A program made the position numbers and the translations under genes. Below, in pieces: positions 35,373 through 45,856 of a stretch of DNA of 64,000 nt (positions are counted from its first letter, which is position 1; each line of letters begins with the position of its first letter). A model generated the notes under the pieces. It saw nothing but the letters and a program-made list of their open reading frames with translations. It did no database searches and had not been told where the DNA came from. The stretch is from Erodium maritimum (lineage: Eukaryota; Streptophyta; Magnoliopsida; Geraniales; Geraniaceae), in the NCBI GenBank assembly GCA_963921825.1, contig OY997592.1, forward strand, positions 55,820,336 through 55,884,335. The letters run 5' to 3'.

Positions 35373-38300
35373 TGTCACGCCCCAAATCCGGTTTTGACCG
35401 AATTCGAGACGTGAGTTAAAACAATACTAATTTTAAAACTTTAAATAATACCGCGAGTCGCAGCTCGATATAAACAACAGTAAAAATAGTTCAACAGTTA
35501 ACAGTACGTCGCTAGACACTAGCTAAACCCTCGCTAGCTCCCAAGCTCCGAGAATCCTGCTAGTATAGAACTCGCTCAACACCTGAAATACAACACAGTA
35601 AGGGTGTGAGCTTACGCTCAGTAAGAAAAGTAGTTAAGGTTCTGAACCCCAGTTCATCACCACGGGTAACCGTCCAATTAGGGTATACTAGTAAAGCACA
35701 ACTATTAAAAGTCAAATTAAACCCATTACTCCAAGACAACCCTTAACCTTCCATCAGTCACAACCCGTAACACAAACCCCCAACGAACCGAACTCATACC
35801 ACTTTCCACAACTACCTCTTGACACCCATCACCTAACAATTCTCAATGAACAACACTTACGGTTATCCCACAACCGACCACACGTGCGAACTCGCACTAT
35901 AACACAAGAATCAGGTACAACATCACCTCGAGATACCCAACACTCCCACAAGACTAAAGTCTCACTTAACCCAATGCACAAAGCCAGACAGCCCGCACGG
36001 CTCACACAACAGACAGTGCACAAAGCCAATAACACACTTCCTCGTTACTACCCATTTCCACAACCTTAAACGTACTTACACCAATGCACACAACCAACCA
36101 ATGAGAGTAAAGCACGGGCGAGACACACACAGATGTCGTCTAACGGCATAAGCCATACCACCGGTTGCACACTGCCACTTATATCGTACCGGACTATGCA
36201 GCATCAGTCCCAATAACTTCCTCCGCACACAGACGAAGGGTTCCACGCACACAGACATGGGGTGATATACTCCTCCGCACACAGACGAAGGGTTCCACGC
36301 ACACAGACGTGGGGTAATATACTCCTCCGCACACAGACGAAGGGTTCCACGCACACAGACATCGGGTAATATACTCCTCCGCACACAGACAAAGGGTTCC
36401 ACGCACACAGACGTGGGGTAATATACTCCTCCGCACACAGACGAAGGGTTCCACGCACACAGACGTGGGGTAATATCTTATCACACGCACAAGATCGGTA
36501 CACGCCTCGGTCAACCATCGTCCCGGACCACGAATCATCGGGTACTGATCACGCCATCCTTGGCCTCGATACGCTTCACCGGAACTAACCCTCGGTGTAA
36601 ATCCACCCCGTCTACGCCGTCTCTTGGAACACCCAAAAACAGGAACTAACACACCGCACAAAACAATGATGGTCTCGGTATACCCACCGGACCATCTCAA
36701 CATAGCACACACAGCCGGTCTATCACTCGCCAGGTCATATCACAAACAAGGGTTCACACTATCAGACATGGCACACTTTCCCACACACAATCACGATATG
36801 CAACAACGAATAGATCGTATTAGAGTCTTAACCACACTCAAAACCGTCACGTACTTACCATCACTTACCGTCTCCACACTCCACGTGGGAACCCCACCGG
36901 CTTAACCGGTATCAAATCCCCAACCATCCCACAATTCAACATAACAACTAAACAGGAAATAACCACATAGGTTATCAACGTGCATCACTAGTTCAATCCT
37001 ATCCGTTTTCATGTTCGTTATTTAATATCCGATCAAACAACACAAAGCACAACGGTAAATACACTCAGCAAACAATCCTACAGGCACGACATGGCCCGGT
37101 TCTACCAGCACGGCAGTTCCCAAGACAGAAACGTAAAAGTTCACAGTTCATACGTCTACGCTAGTTGTTCGCATCCTACATGCCAAGCTATGATCTTTCC
37201 GAGTTTTATTATTTCCTAGCATGCATACTAGTAACTTTCCGTAATTAAACCGGTATTCGCTACTTTCCCTACCTCAAGCCGAACCGACAGCTACAACTCC
37301 TAGCTGCTGACGTACTGGCTCGCTACCACCGGTCTTCTTTTCGATTGAAGTCGGACTCTAATTTACACAGAAAGCTACAATTAAAACCGGTTTCGCAATT
37401 TGATTTAAAAGGTTACAACGATTTCGATTTAAGTTCAAAGTTGTCTTTTAGACTCGAGCGGGCTAAAAGCGGGATTACGACGAATCGGGTTCAAGCACCC
37501 GCGCACCGAACTCAGGACCCGGTGCACGTTTTCCGAGGCACGGTTCCCGAGGTACGGGTTTCGGGCACGATTCCCTAGTACGGATTTCGGGCACGTTTCC
37601 CGAGGTCCGATTTTGCGTTCCATTTTTAATCTCGTTCTAAGTCCAGTTTAATCGTTCAGTTCCAAACTCGTTCAAAGTCGATCCACGTTTTCCAAAAAAA
37701 TTTCATCAGGTCAGTTCACAGATTCAAACACCCATTCCTTTCGAAATCAAACTGATTTGTTTCAAATTAAATTTTCCTTATTAACTTTAAAACTGATTTT
37801 GAAACTCAAATGATTTACTCTCAGAATCGGTTTTACCCCTTTCCTTTTGTTCCACAAATTTCCAGGGTTACAAATCGTTTTATTCAAAACCGTCTTCTTT
37901 TCCTTTTGATTTAAATTTGTTCTCGTTTTAAAACTCCTTTTTCTTTTTCTTAAACCTTAACCATTAATCTCTTTAATCAAGTCATTTGCTTCAGATCTGA
38001 ACTGATCCGAAAAGAGGAGAAAAAAGAAGAAGAAGGGGGTTTCGGTCAGATTCCGACCGAACAACGATGGAAACGTCGTCGGCTGGGACTCACCGTAAAG
38101 GAGAACGGCGGGGGACGGCGGAGCTACTTTTCGCTCCAGATCTGGAACGGTCGGCGAACTCGACGGGATGAAGGGACGGAGAGGCGGACGGTGGTGATAT
38201 GAGGAGAGAAGGAGAGAGACGTAAGGGAGGTCGGGAGTGAGAGGTTCGGGGTGGCGGTTTGAGGGCGGCGGACCTGATGGCAGGGAGCTCGAAGGAGCCC

Positions 38301-38833
38301 TTAACCTTCAAGACCTCACCGGTCTTCGCCGGTACGGTGGCGACAGGCTGAGACGAGGAGGAGGGAGTAGAGAGCGAGGTCGGGAAGTCGGGGGATGGGG
38401 GCGTCGCCGGCGAGGGGAGAAAGAGAAAGTGAGAGAGAGTTGGGTCGGCTTGGAGAAGAGGGAGGGAGGCACTTGGTTGTGATAAGAAGAGGAATGAGCA
38501 GAACAAACCCTAACAAGGATTTTAATACTCCGGGCTTGGGCTTAAAAAAATCGGGCCTGGCGCATGCTTGGTCGCGCGGCCCAAACGAGAAAGGCTGACG
38601 GGCGGGCCTGGTTCGGGCCGGATCTGGCCGGGTGTGCTGGTCGGGTTTGGTCCGACCCGGTCCGACCCAATACCCTTTTCCCTTCTTTTTTTTTACTTTC
38701 TTTTTTTTTAACGAATTAAAATTTAAACAGAATTTCAACCTCGTCGTTACCAAAACCTGACCCAAAATTCAACCTCGAAGTTCTGATCGAATAAATTAAA
38801 GAAATTAAACTTTTTATCGAAGCGGTCTTCACA
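35373..38833. mobile_element. Solo-LTR-like element, 3.46 kb, TGTCACGCC...TTCACA
   Basis: It begins TGTCACGCCCCAAATCCGGT and ends GCGGTCTTCACA, with flanking CCCTG / CCTTG (4 of 5, candidate 5-bp TSD). The first 300 bp is clearly related to the LTRs at 54711-57354 (minus) and 63252-64000. Long LTRs starting TGTCACGCCCC or TGTCACGACCC are known from Tekay/Del-type chromovirus gypsy elements; that placement is inference. No gag or pol is seen inside, so it is best read as a solo LTR. It holds a 52-bp tandem array and a GC-rich part near 38.05-38.5 kb. Confidence 0.68.
36221..36478. repeat. 52-bp tandem array inside LTR, about 5 units
   Basis: Units start CTCCGCACACAGAC at 36221, 36273, 36325, 36377 and 36429. 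Within each unit CGCACACAGAC occurs twice. Open frames across it repeat the same peptide and are not genes. Confidence 0.92.
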
Positions 38834-38970
38834 CCTTGTGTACCACGACCCGAATATGTACCAGGTGTCATCCACTTCCCGAGTTGCATGACCTTTTAGG
38901 GGTCAATAACCTTCCCGGGGTCCAGCTCGGGGACAGTGGGATGCCTGTCTCAAAAATTCCCCGACAATCA

Positions 38971-38987
38971 CCCCCCCCCCCCCCCCC
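38971..38987. repeat. C17 homopolymer
   Basis: Uninterrupted run of C next to the PIF relic. Confidence 0.9.
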
Positions 38988-39009
38988 TCCTAGAGAGTCG
39001 CAAGGCGAG

Positions 39010-39400
39010 AAAACCACATGAACCCGGATGTACTGGAAGTGGACTAATCGGAGGAGGAAGTCTTGGTTTGTTCATTGCTAAATCATTCCGAGGACTCAAA
39101 TACACTCTAGGATAACATTACTAGGGACCACGCTATTGTGATCTGCCAAACCCCGACGAATGAGCGCACAACAAAGAATTGTATATAGCACTAGAGCACC
39201 ACCAACAAGAAGGTGAAGATATTTTATGGGTGTTGGTCTAAGTTCAAGCACATCTATTAGAATGGTTGCTCCGACAACCGGATCATGATCGATGCGGAAA
39301 AGGAATACATCGACAAGTACGAACACGTCTTTGTATGGAAGCGCTGATGAAACCGTGTGTGATAAAAACCTTGCTGGAGGCATCAGTTTGAGAACAACTT
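39010..39400 (+). pseudogene. PIF/Harbinger ORF1 (Myb/SANT-like) relic
   Basis: One plus frame reads SEEEVLVCSLLNHSEDSNTL, preceded by VD and a stop where PIF ORF1 proteins have W. It continues with CQTPTNERTTKN and, after stops, YGCWSKFKHIY and DNRIMIDAEKEYIDKYEHVF. The order and spacing fit the trihelix/Myb-like ORF1 of PIF transposons. Many stops; a dead relic. Confidence 0.5.
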
Positions 39401-39697
39401 CTCCCCGACCATCGGAAAGTTCATCGGCACCGACGAACGTCGCAGGCCAAAATCAGCCTTAGCACCTCAATTCCTCAGCACCTCAATGTCTGAGATGGAC
39501 ATTAAATAATTCCGCTTACATTTTGTATTTTCAAATTAAATAAAATTTAAAATTATACAATGACATTTTTGATAATTGTCACAGCTTTAGACCCACATTA
39601 AACCGATTTATTTCCGCTATGCTAACCTGAACAAATTAAATCCTTAATTAATCAAAAGTTAGTTTAATTAGGCCGGAAATAAACAGTTTCGATTTGA

Positions 39698-39827
39698 TCC
39701 CACAATGGATACTCTTGGTAAGTCCAGCCCTAAACATGTATATCTTAGATGAATTTTAGTATTCCCACTGTGGATACTCTTGCTAAGTCCAGCCCTAAAC
39801 ATATATGTCTTGGATGAATTCTAAAAG
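39698..39827. repeat. 65-bp tandem duplication
   Basis: Two units start TCCCAC at 39698 and 39763 (GGATACTCTTGGTAAGTCCA against GGATACTCTTGCTAAGTCCA). Non-coding, AT-rich context. Confidence 0.85.
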
Positions 39828-41414
39828 TAGAGAAAAAAGGAGACATAAGGCACAGTCCTGCCAAAAGCAGTAACAACTATTTCCCATAAATTGACACAAA
39901 AGATAAAGGTCAAGTAACCATAACTTGAAGATAAGTTTCATATTGAAGGAAAGCAAGTGGAATAGAAATATATGAGTGACTCAAAAGATAGGCTTCAGAG
40001 CATCAACAATGTGCCCATATGAAATCTACTGTAAACCCAAGATAACCCAAATACTTTATTCAACACAAAGGAACGAAACACCTACAGAAATTTCCTGTAA
40101 TTGCTCATTAAATGCGAATAATATAACATTATAACCTCAACTCACCAGTCTCAACTTGAATATATCAGAATGTTATATGCCAGTACGGTATCCATGTGTT
40201 TGATTACGGAAACAAAAATATTATAATGCAAGTAAGTATTCCGTGCAATGCAATGCAAGCGGGCTTAATAAGTTAAAACTTCTGATTAATGTGGCATAAT
40301 TTCAGGCATCATCATTCAACTCACATGTTTCCACATATATCAAAACCGATGCAAATGCACATGCTAACAGTATTCAGTATAGGAAATAGTAATTACCCTA
40401 TAATTGTTGAGTAGAATAATATAAAAACAAAGTCAAAACGCCGTTGTAGGATCCAATATAAAAAAAGCACATGAAATCTGTATTTATCTGTCACCAAGTT
40501 GCAGAAAATGAAATTGACAATCACCTTGACTCTACTAGGATACATCTGGATACTCTGTCCTCGTAGAGGTACATGATGCACAATAGTCAATATTCATCAA
40601 GAAAATGCTTACTAGCTAGCTGTAAATTATGCGATAAAATAGTCAACAAGTTTTCAACGATAAGCTTACTTTTATATTCTAACCCACTCTTCCACCTGTA
40701 ACAAAGTTAAAAGTAATTTCATTAACTAACAAGTCATATTTCCTTCTTAGGTAATCCCAAAGGCCAATGCAATGCCAAATGTACCAGAGATTTACAAGTC
40801 ATCATGGTTAATAACCTATTGCGCTTATATATTATTACTTTTAGAAGTAAAACCGCGTATGAAACCAAAGAGCATTCTTGGTTAATGGATATAAGATGTA
40901 ATACTAGTCAAATGTCATTAGGAAATGTGCCAGTGACGGAAATGAAAGAGAGTGGAGTAAGCTAGTGGTAATCTCAAGCAAACCATTGAATCTGTTTGTT
41001 TACTTCATACAGCTACAACATAACTAATAACTGTCATCGCAACTGGTTCATAGTCACCCAATTTTCCTCAATGATTCCAAGAATTACGGGTTTTTTTGAA
41101 TCGTAACTTTATTCATAAGTTATTTTGCTATCAAACCTCCTTCCTTTGTTTCTTTACCAAATAGCCTCCAAATGGTAGGGAAAATCCGTTTTTGCCCTTG
41201 GTAACCAGCTGAAATTCAGGGAGGGTGGATTATTATAACATAACATATTCATTAACAGTAAATGAGTAACTTCTGAGGAAAGATAGAATGAAGGTTAGGG
41301 GTGCAAAAAAAAATGGGGAGGAGGCTCTCTGACAAATTTTCCAAAAATTACACTTACTCTAGAAACTCCCTAGTGGGTCTAGAGGCCTAGTGTCTACCAT
41401 AGTCTCTTCAGTAG
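39828..41414. other. AT-rich intergenic sequence, no gene seen
   Basis: No long frame, transposon end or RNA gene recognised. Confidence 0.5.
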
Positions 41415-42640
41415 CCATAAGATGGTAACGGGTCGGGTATGGCATGGGGTTTATGATCCATGGCCCTTCCCCTGTCCCGCGCTCCATCCTCACCCGTCCC
41501 CGTTTATGTTTTCCCTACCTCGTTTTGTCGGGGATTCTCCAAACCCACTCCGTTTCCAGAAAATATAAAAGAGTATATTATACAAACATTCATATTATAT
41601 ATATTATATTTATACATAAAGAGTAGCATTTATATATAAAGGGATAATTGTCAAAACATGCACTGATGTTTCGTCCACAAACGAAATAGTGCACAATGTT
41701 TTGTCCACGTCGTCTGGCTACCCTTATGAATCGTCCACGCACTTCTGTTAGAAAAGTGTAACAGCAGAACCTGAATTGACAATTTTGCCCTTTTGGTTTG
41801 AAATTCGAAAATAAGGAGTTAAAAGACTGGTATACCCTCAATTTTGCCCTTTTGGTTTGAAATTCAAAAATTCATATTTTAATTTTAAAAATAAATAAAA
41901 ATCAGAATTTTTAAAAAAATATACAAAAAATCAGGTTTTTTTTATTTTTTCTACCCAAATATAATTAAATAATAATTAAATAAAAAACTGATTTTTATGT
42001 TTTTTTTTAAAAAAACTTATTTTTATGTATTTTTAAAATTAAAATCTGAATTTTTGAAAATAAAAATAATTTTTATACATAAAAACTGAATTTATAAAAA
42101 AAAAACTGATTTCTATGTATTTTTTTAAATTAAAATCTGAATTTTTGAAAATAAAAACTGAATTTATAAATAAAACTGATTTTATAAAAAAAATTATTTT
42201 ATTTGTCTATTTATTTTTTTTAATTTGTTTTTTAATAGAAAGGGTAGAATGGTAATGTCTGATGCAAAAGTCAAAAGATTCATGATAAGGGTAAAATGGT
42301 CATTTCAGTTATACTTTAACGGCACATGTATAATAGAAATGGAATATTCCATTAATTTTTCTAACAGAAGTGCGTGGACGATTCATAAGGATAGCCAGAC
42401 GACGTGGACAAAACATTGTGCACTATTTCGTTTGTGGACGAAACATTAGTGCATGTTTTGACAATTATCCCTATATATAATATTCACATTATATTGATAT
42501 ATTTTTATTTCTTATTCTACCGGGTGGGGTTCCTGATCATATACCCAGTGCTTGTCCTGTACCCCGTCCCGCACAACAAAAATCCCTGTCTCGATCGGAT
42601 CGAAAACGTCGGGCTCGGGGTGTTTTGCCATCCTAGTAAC
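41415..42640. mobile_element. Older GC-rich repeat hosting a MULE
   Basis: The left part has AACGGGTCGGGTATGGCATG and CCTGTCCCGCGCTCC; the right part has CTGTACCCCGTCCCGCAC and GTCGGGCTCGGGGTGTTTTG. Together they look like one interrupted repeat with roughly inverted ends (AGATGG.. / ..CCATCCT). Superfamily not identified. Confidence 0.4.
41640..42471. mobile_element. Non-autonomous MULE-type element, 832 bp
   Basis: Inverted ends of about 120 bp match almost perfectly (AGGGATAATTGTCAAAACAT and its inverse at the right). The 9-bp flanks TATATATAA at 41631-41639 and 42472-42480 form the TSD. The interior is AT-rich with AAAACTGATTTTTATG-like words, also seen in the MULE at 4089-5351, and it contains no gene. 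Confidence 0.82.
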
Positions 42641-43934
42641 CAACTTACCAATCTAATCCATAATCTTATGCCTGTCTCTTTATGGAGACAAATGCTCCAT
42701 TACCTAGGAAGCCTAACATTCTCACAAGTAAATCAACTATTTGAGGTTGAATTTCTGAATATGACTTGGCAAGCTTTAGAAAGCATGTCCAAATCTTTTC
42801 AGTCAAAGGAACTTTGGTCACCCATTTCAAATTTTTAACCAAATGGCCAGAAATCTATTCACGCCTATTGCCACAATTAATTACCATTGCAAGTTAAATG
42901 GAAGGTGGAGATATAGTCCTTCACATGATAGCCATGGTAATATGTAGATAAAAATAATAAATGGTTGTACAATCACTAAATTAATTTGTAACGTATGCAT
43001 GAGTATCTAAATGATGGATGTCCAACTATTGTATGCACTGACTCATATATAAAATTCATATGTATATCCTAAATATACAGTATTTGAAGGCTTCACGATC
43101 GAATTAATGTTTTCAACAGATTTTAGCTTAAACCTACACTTCCAGAAACTTCTGCTTAACTTTCTATCATTTGAAAAACAAATTAATCATTCAAACATAT
43201 ATAGATACACAATAGTTCATACTAAGTTAGCTACTGAATATAAGCAGTACTGAGGTGTATCAATACCATGAAAAAGTTCTTTGCCTGAACCATGACTGTT
43301 AGGAAGTGTATACATTATACTTGTTTTTTTTCCTCTCAAATTAAACCCGCCAAATGGTGTATTAATTAAACCATTGGAATTAATATATTCTACATACCCA
43401 AGAACAGAAAGACATTAACAGTATATCCAGATAAAAACATCTCATTTTTGCAGATAAAAATCAGTTTAGACAGAACACAACGGGGGATGTTTATTACATA
43501 TAGACTACTGGAGTCCTTGCATTCTCAATATACAATTTGACAACTACCCTTCACCCACTAATATAATCCTCAAAAGGTTAAAACAACTATATAAGAAACA
43601 ATCCATCCGATAGGGAGCTACAGTATACCATGATGAGGTACAGGAAATGTTCCTGACCAATATCGTTCCAGTTACATTATTAACATTTGAACCTTCAATT
43701 CCAGGTTAATCAACAACAGAGACAATATAGGCTGACACAAGCCCACCAGCCAACACTTGTAGTATGCAAATTACACATATGTTTCAAAGACAAATCTCTT
43801 TTCAATGGAAGAAATCATACATTAGGAGAAGAAGAGCACCTGGGTCCTGGATAAAAGCCAAAGCCGACACTCGAGTAGAGTATCTCTATAGCCTTACAAA
43901 AAGCATTCAAGCCATCCAGAAGAAAGTAGATGGA
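42641..43934. other. AT-rich spacer and 3' region of the zinc-finger gene
   Basis: No gene recognised. The part next to 43934 is the presumed 3' UTR of the minus-strand gene that follows. Confidence 0.45.
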
Positions 43935-45178
43935 TCAAAAGGGCAGGTCCTCGCCGTCATTATAATTTGGAAAGGAAACACACTTGAAAACTTTGCAGTT
44001 GGAGCACAAGAGATGCCCGACCTGCACACGCACGTTTAGCATAGGTTGAGAAATCGTGTTTTGGCTCGTCAATAAACTATCTATAACGTTTTATTATAGT
44101 TCGCTATGTACGACTCAATTCATAAACTTAGCTGACCAACTAGCATAAAGTTTACCATATATACAACTTACAGCTTTGCAAGATGGACATCGACGATATA
44201 TTCGATTGCTTTTAGACTTGACATTGGTTTTTTGTCCTTGACAAAAATCACAGAGTAACCACCCTTTCCCATTGCAGGGTTCACACAAAATCCCTGCATC
44301 CACCTTCAAGACAACTAGAACGGTAAGAAGCATGAATATGATTGACAAAGCAAAATGAATTAACCATCCACTCTAATTGCAAGCAAAAAAAAACATATTG
44401 TAATTCATTTTCACAACACTACAGTAGTAAGAAAGGTAATCTCATCCAAGAGCACCACAATTACTATACCATTACTCAGCACTAAAGCACGAAGGATTAA
44501 TTACCTTTTGTACCCCTTTTCTATTGGTAACATACTTTTTGTACCCTTGCGTTTTGTAAGGTTCAATAACAGTCCCTCCGTTTTGGTATCTGTCATTTAG
44601 TACCCTTTATGAATTGGTCACAGATCATTTAATACCTCTTATGTATTGATAACAGAACATTTAATACTCCTTATGAATTGGTCACAAATCATCAAAATGG
44701 CGTAAAGTTGACCAAAATTTTGTACAGAGCGTTACCAATACATGAGGGTACTAAAAGAGTGTTACCAACATAAAAGGGTACTAAAGGTAATTAACCCAAG
44801 CAAGAAACCAGAAACCCATGTTCCCATTACACACAAAAAAGCATGAAAAGCAGTTCCATCTTCAATCACTGACTATTTTGTTGTAAACTTTTCAATGTTC
44901 AATAAGAGCACAGAGTTGAACTGCAGCATCAATCCAAATTTGGTCGATTAAACCTAAAATTCACTACAGTAATCACCATAGGCACCACTAAATTAAGTAT
45001 ATTGTGGGCAAAAGGAAGAGGAAAATGTTGAGTAGACGAGTACCTCGTCTGGGACCTGTTTTATTGGTGCACAATGCAGAGGCTTGAAGAATCGCAAATG
45101 CCTAGCCTCTGACGGTGAAGATGGTGATGACGAGTGAAGCTTCGCAGGTGCCAAAGGCGTAAACAAGGAAATCGCCAT
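43935..45178 (-). CDS. Small DnaJ-type zinc-finger protein, probably plastid-targeted (117 aa, 3 exons)
   Basis: Exons on the minus strand are 45178-45044 (45 codons), 44303-44172 (44 codons) and 44021-43935 (28 codons plus TGA). All junctions are phase 0 with GT-AG borders. The start is the first ATG after an upstream GTG. Residues 1-45 (MAISLFTPLAPAKLHSSSPS...) are Ser- and basic-rich without acids, typical of a transit peptide. Exons 2-3 hold four CxxC pairs: CEPCNGKGWLLCDFC, then CPSC and CSNC. This is the cysteine-rich zinc-binding fold of DnaJ and of plastid BSD2/LQY1-like chaperones; no J domain is present. The protein ends DGEDLPF. The role is presumably thiol/chaperone work in plastid complex assembly, inferred from the family. 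Intron 1 (740 bp) contains a MITE. The AIG2-like gene lies 678 bp upstream on the same strand. Confidence 0.88.
44497..44790. mobile_element. MITE in intron 1 of the zinc-finger gene
   Basis: Inverted termini TTAATTACCTTT..GTACCC and GGGTACTAAAGGTAATTAA pair over about 60 bp. Between them lie three 32-bp tandem units (CATTTAATACC...TTATGAATTGGTCACA-like). Superfamily unsettled (MULE-like ends, but no clear 9-bp TSD). Intron borders are intact. Confidence 0.75.
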
Positions 45179-45856
45179 TGGAGTAGGCACCGGAGCTTCA
45201 GCACCACTCGAGTGACTAAAACGATAAGCATCATGTCACTCCACATAACCCTGACTCTCCTACTTTGTTTTGTATAAATCACAAAACTGCCACTATTCTA
45301 TAAGACCGACCAGTCGTACTACGCTTACAAAAGAATCTGAACGGCATGTCGTCCACAGCCAATCTTCTTCCGGAGCCCGTGCAGCCTCCTGCCGGACAAG
45401 AAGTCGTTAATTCTGTTGGTGAACAGAACTGTGGCGGAAAGATGGCAACCTTGTATCGTGTGATCGTCCGATTTCGATAAACCATTTATATGATTATAAA
45501 CTGTAATTGCCTCTCCTTATTCATATTAGGCCATTCTTTTTTGCTCGGATAATCAAAATGAGAGTTTTCAATTGCAAGGATGTAAAATCAAAATCATGGT
45601 CTATGTCAAAATAAAGTTGAGATGTAAGCCAATTTAGCTTTCTGAGATTTTACTGGTTCATTGGTTTAAGGATCAGACCTGTCTCAACATTACAACAACA
45701 TTGTTGTTACAGCATCCAAGTAAGAAGTAAGAAGACAGTGCATATTATTAAATAGAGTGCAGGTGGTGATCAACCATCATATAGATGGAGTAGAAACAAG
45801 GAAGCTGAAACGATATTACGACCCTATTTACACAAGGATTGACCAATAATAAACAA
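45179..45856. other. Intergenic: promoter of zinc-finger gene and 3' UTR of AIG2-like gene
   Basis: The minus strand downstream of the AIG2-like stop has a TTTAATAATATG poly(A)-like word near 45745. Short frames here show no family features. Confidence 0.45.

Larger units (their letters stand above)
34664..39530 (+). mobile_element. Degenerate PIF/Harbinger-like relic split by an LTR (parts 34664-35372 and 38834-39530)
   Basis: The left part begins TTTAGAGCACCAG, resembling the GAGCACC terminus of the neighbouring PIF element. The right part holds a Myb/SANT ORF1 relic. The 3.46-kb LTR between them is flanked by CCCTG and CCTTG. The far end of the relic was not identified, and the two parts may not be one element. 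Confidence 0.4.

Noticed and set aside
36221-36478. Regularly spaced repeats that could suggest a CRISPR array
   Set aside because: The units are head to tail without unique spacers, inside a plant LTR, with no cas genes.
36194-36712. Long minus-strand frames with a repeated Cys/Val/Glu/Pro-rich peptide
   Set aside because: They are translations of the 52-bp non-coding tandem array in an LTR; several overlapping frames stay open for the same reason.
38090-38506. 138-codon Ser/Pro-rich minus-strand frame
   Set aside because: GC-rich part of an LTR; both strands are open there and no family features are visible.
45279-45485. 68-codon minus-strand frame between the two intact genes
   Set aside because: No conserved motif. 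It lies in the spacer between the zinc-finger gene's ATG and the AIG2-like 3' UTR.
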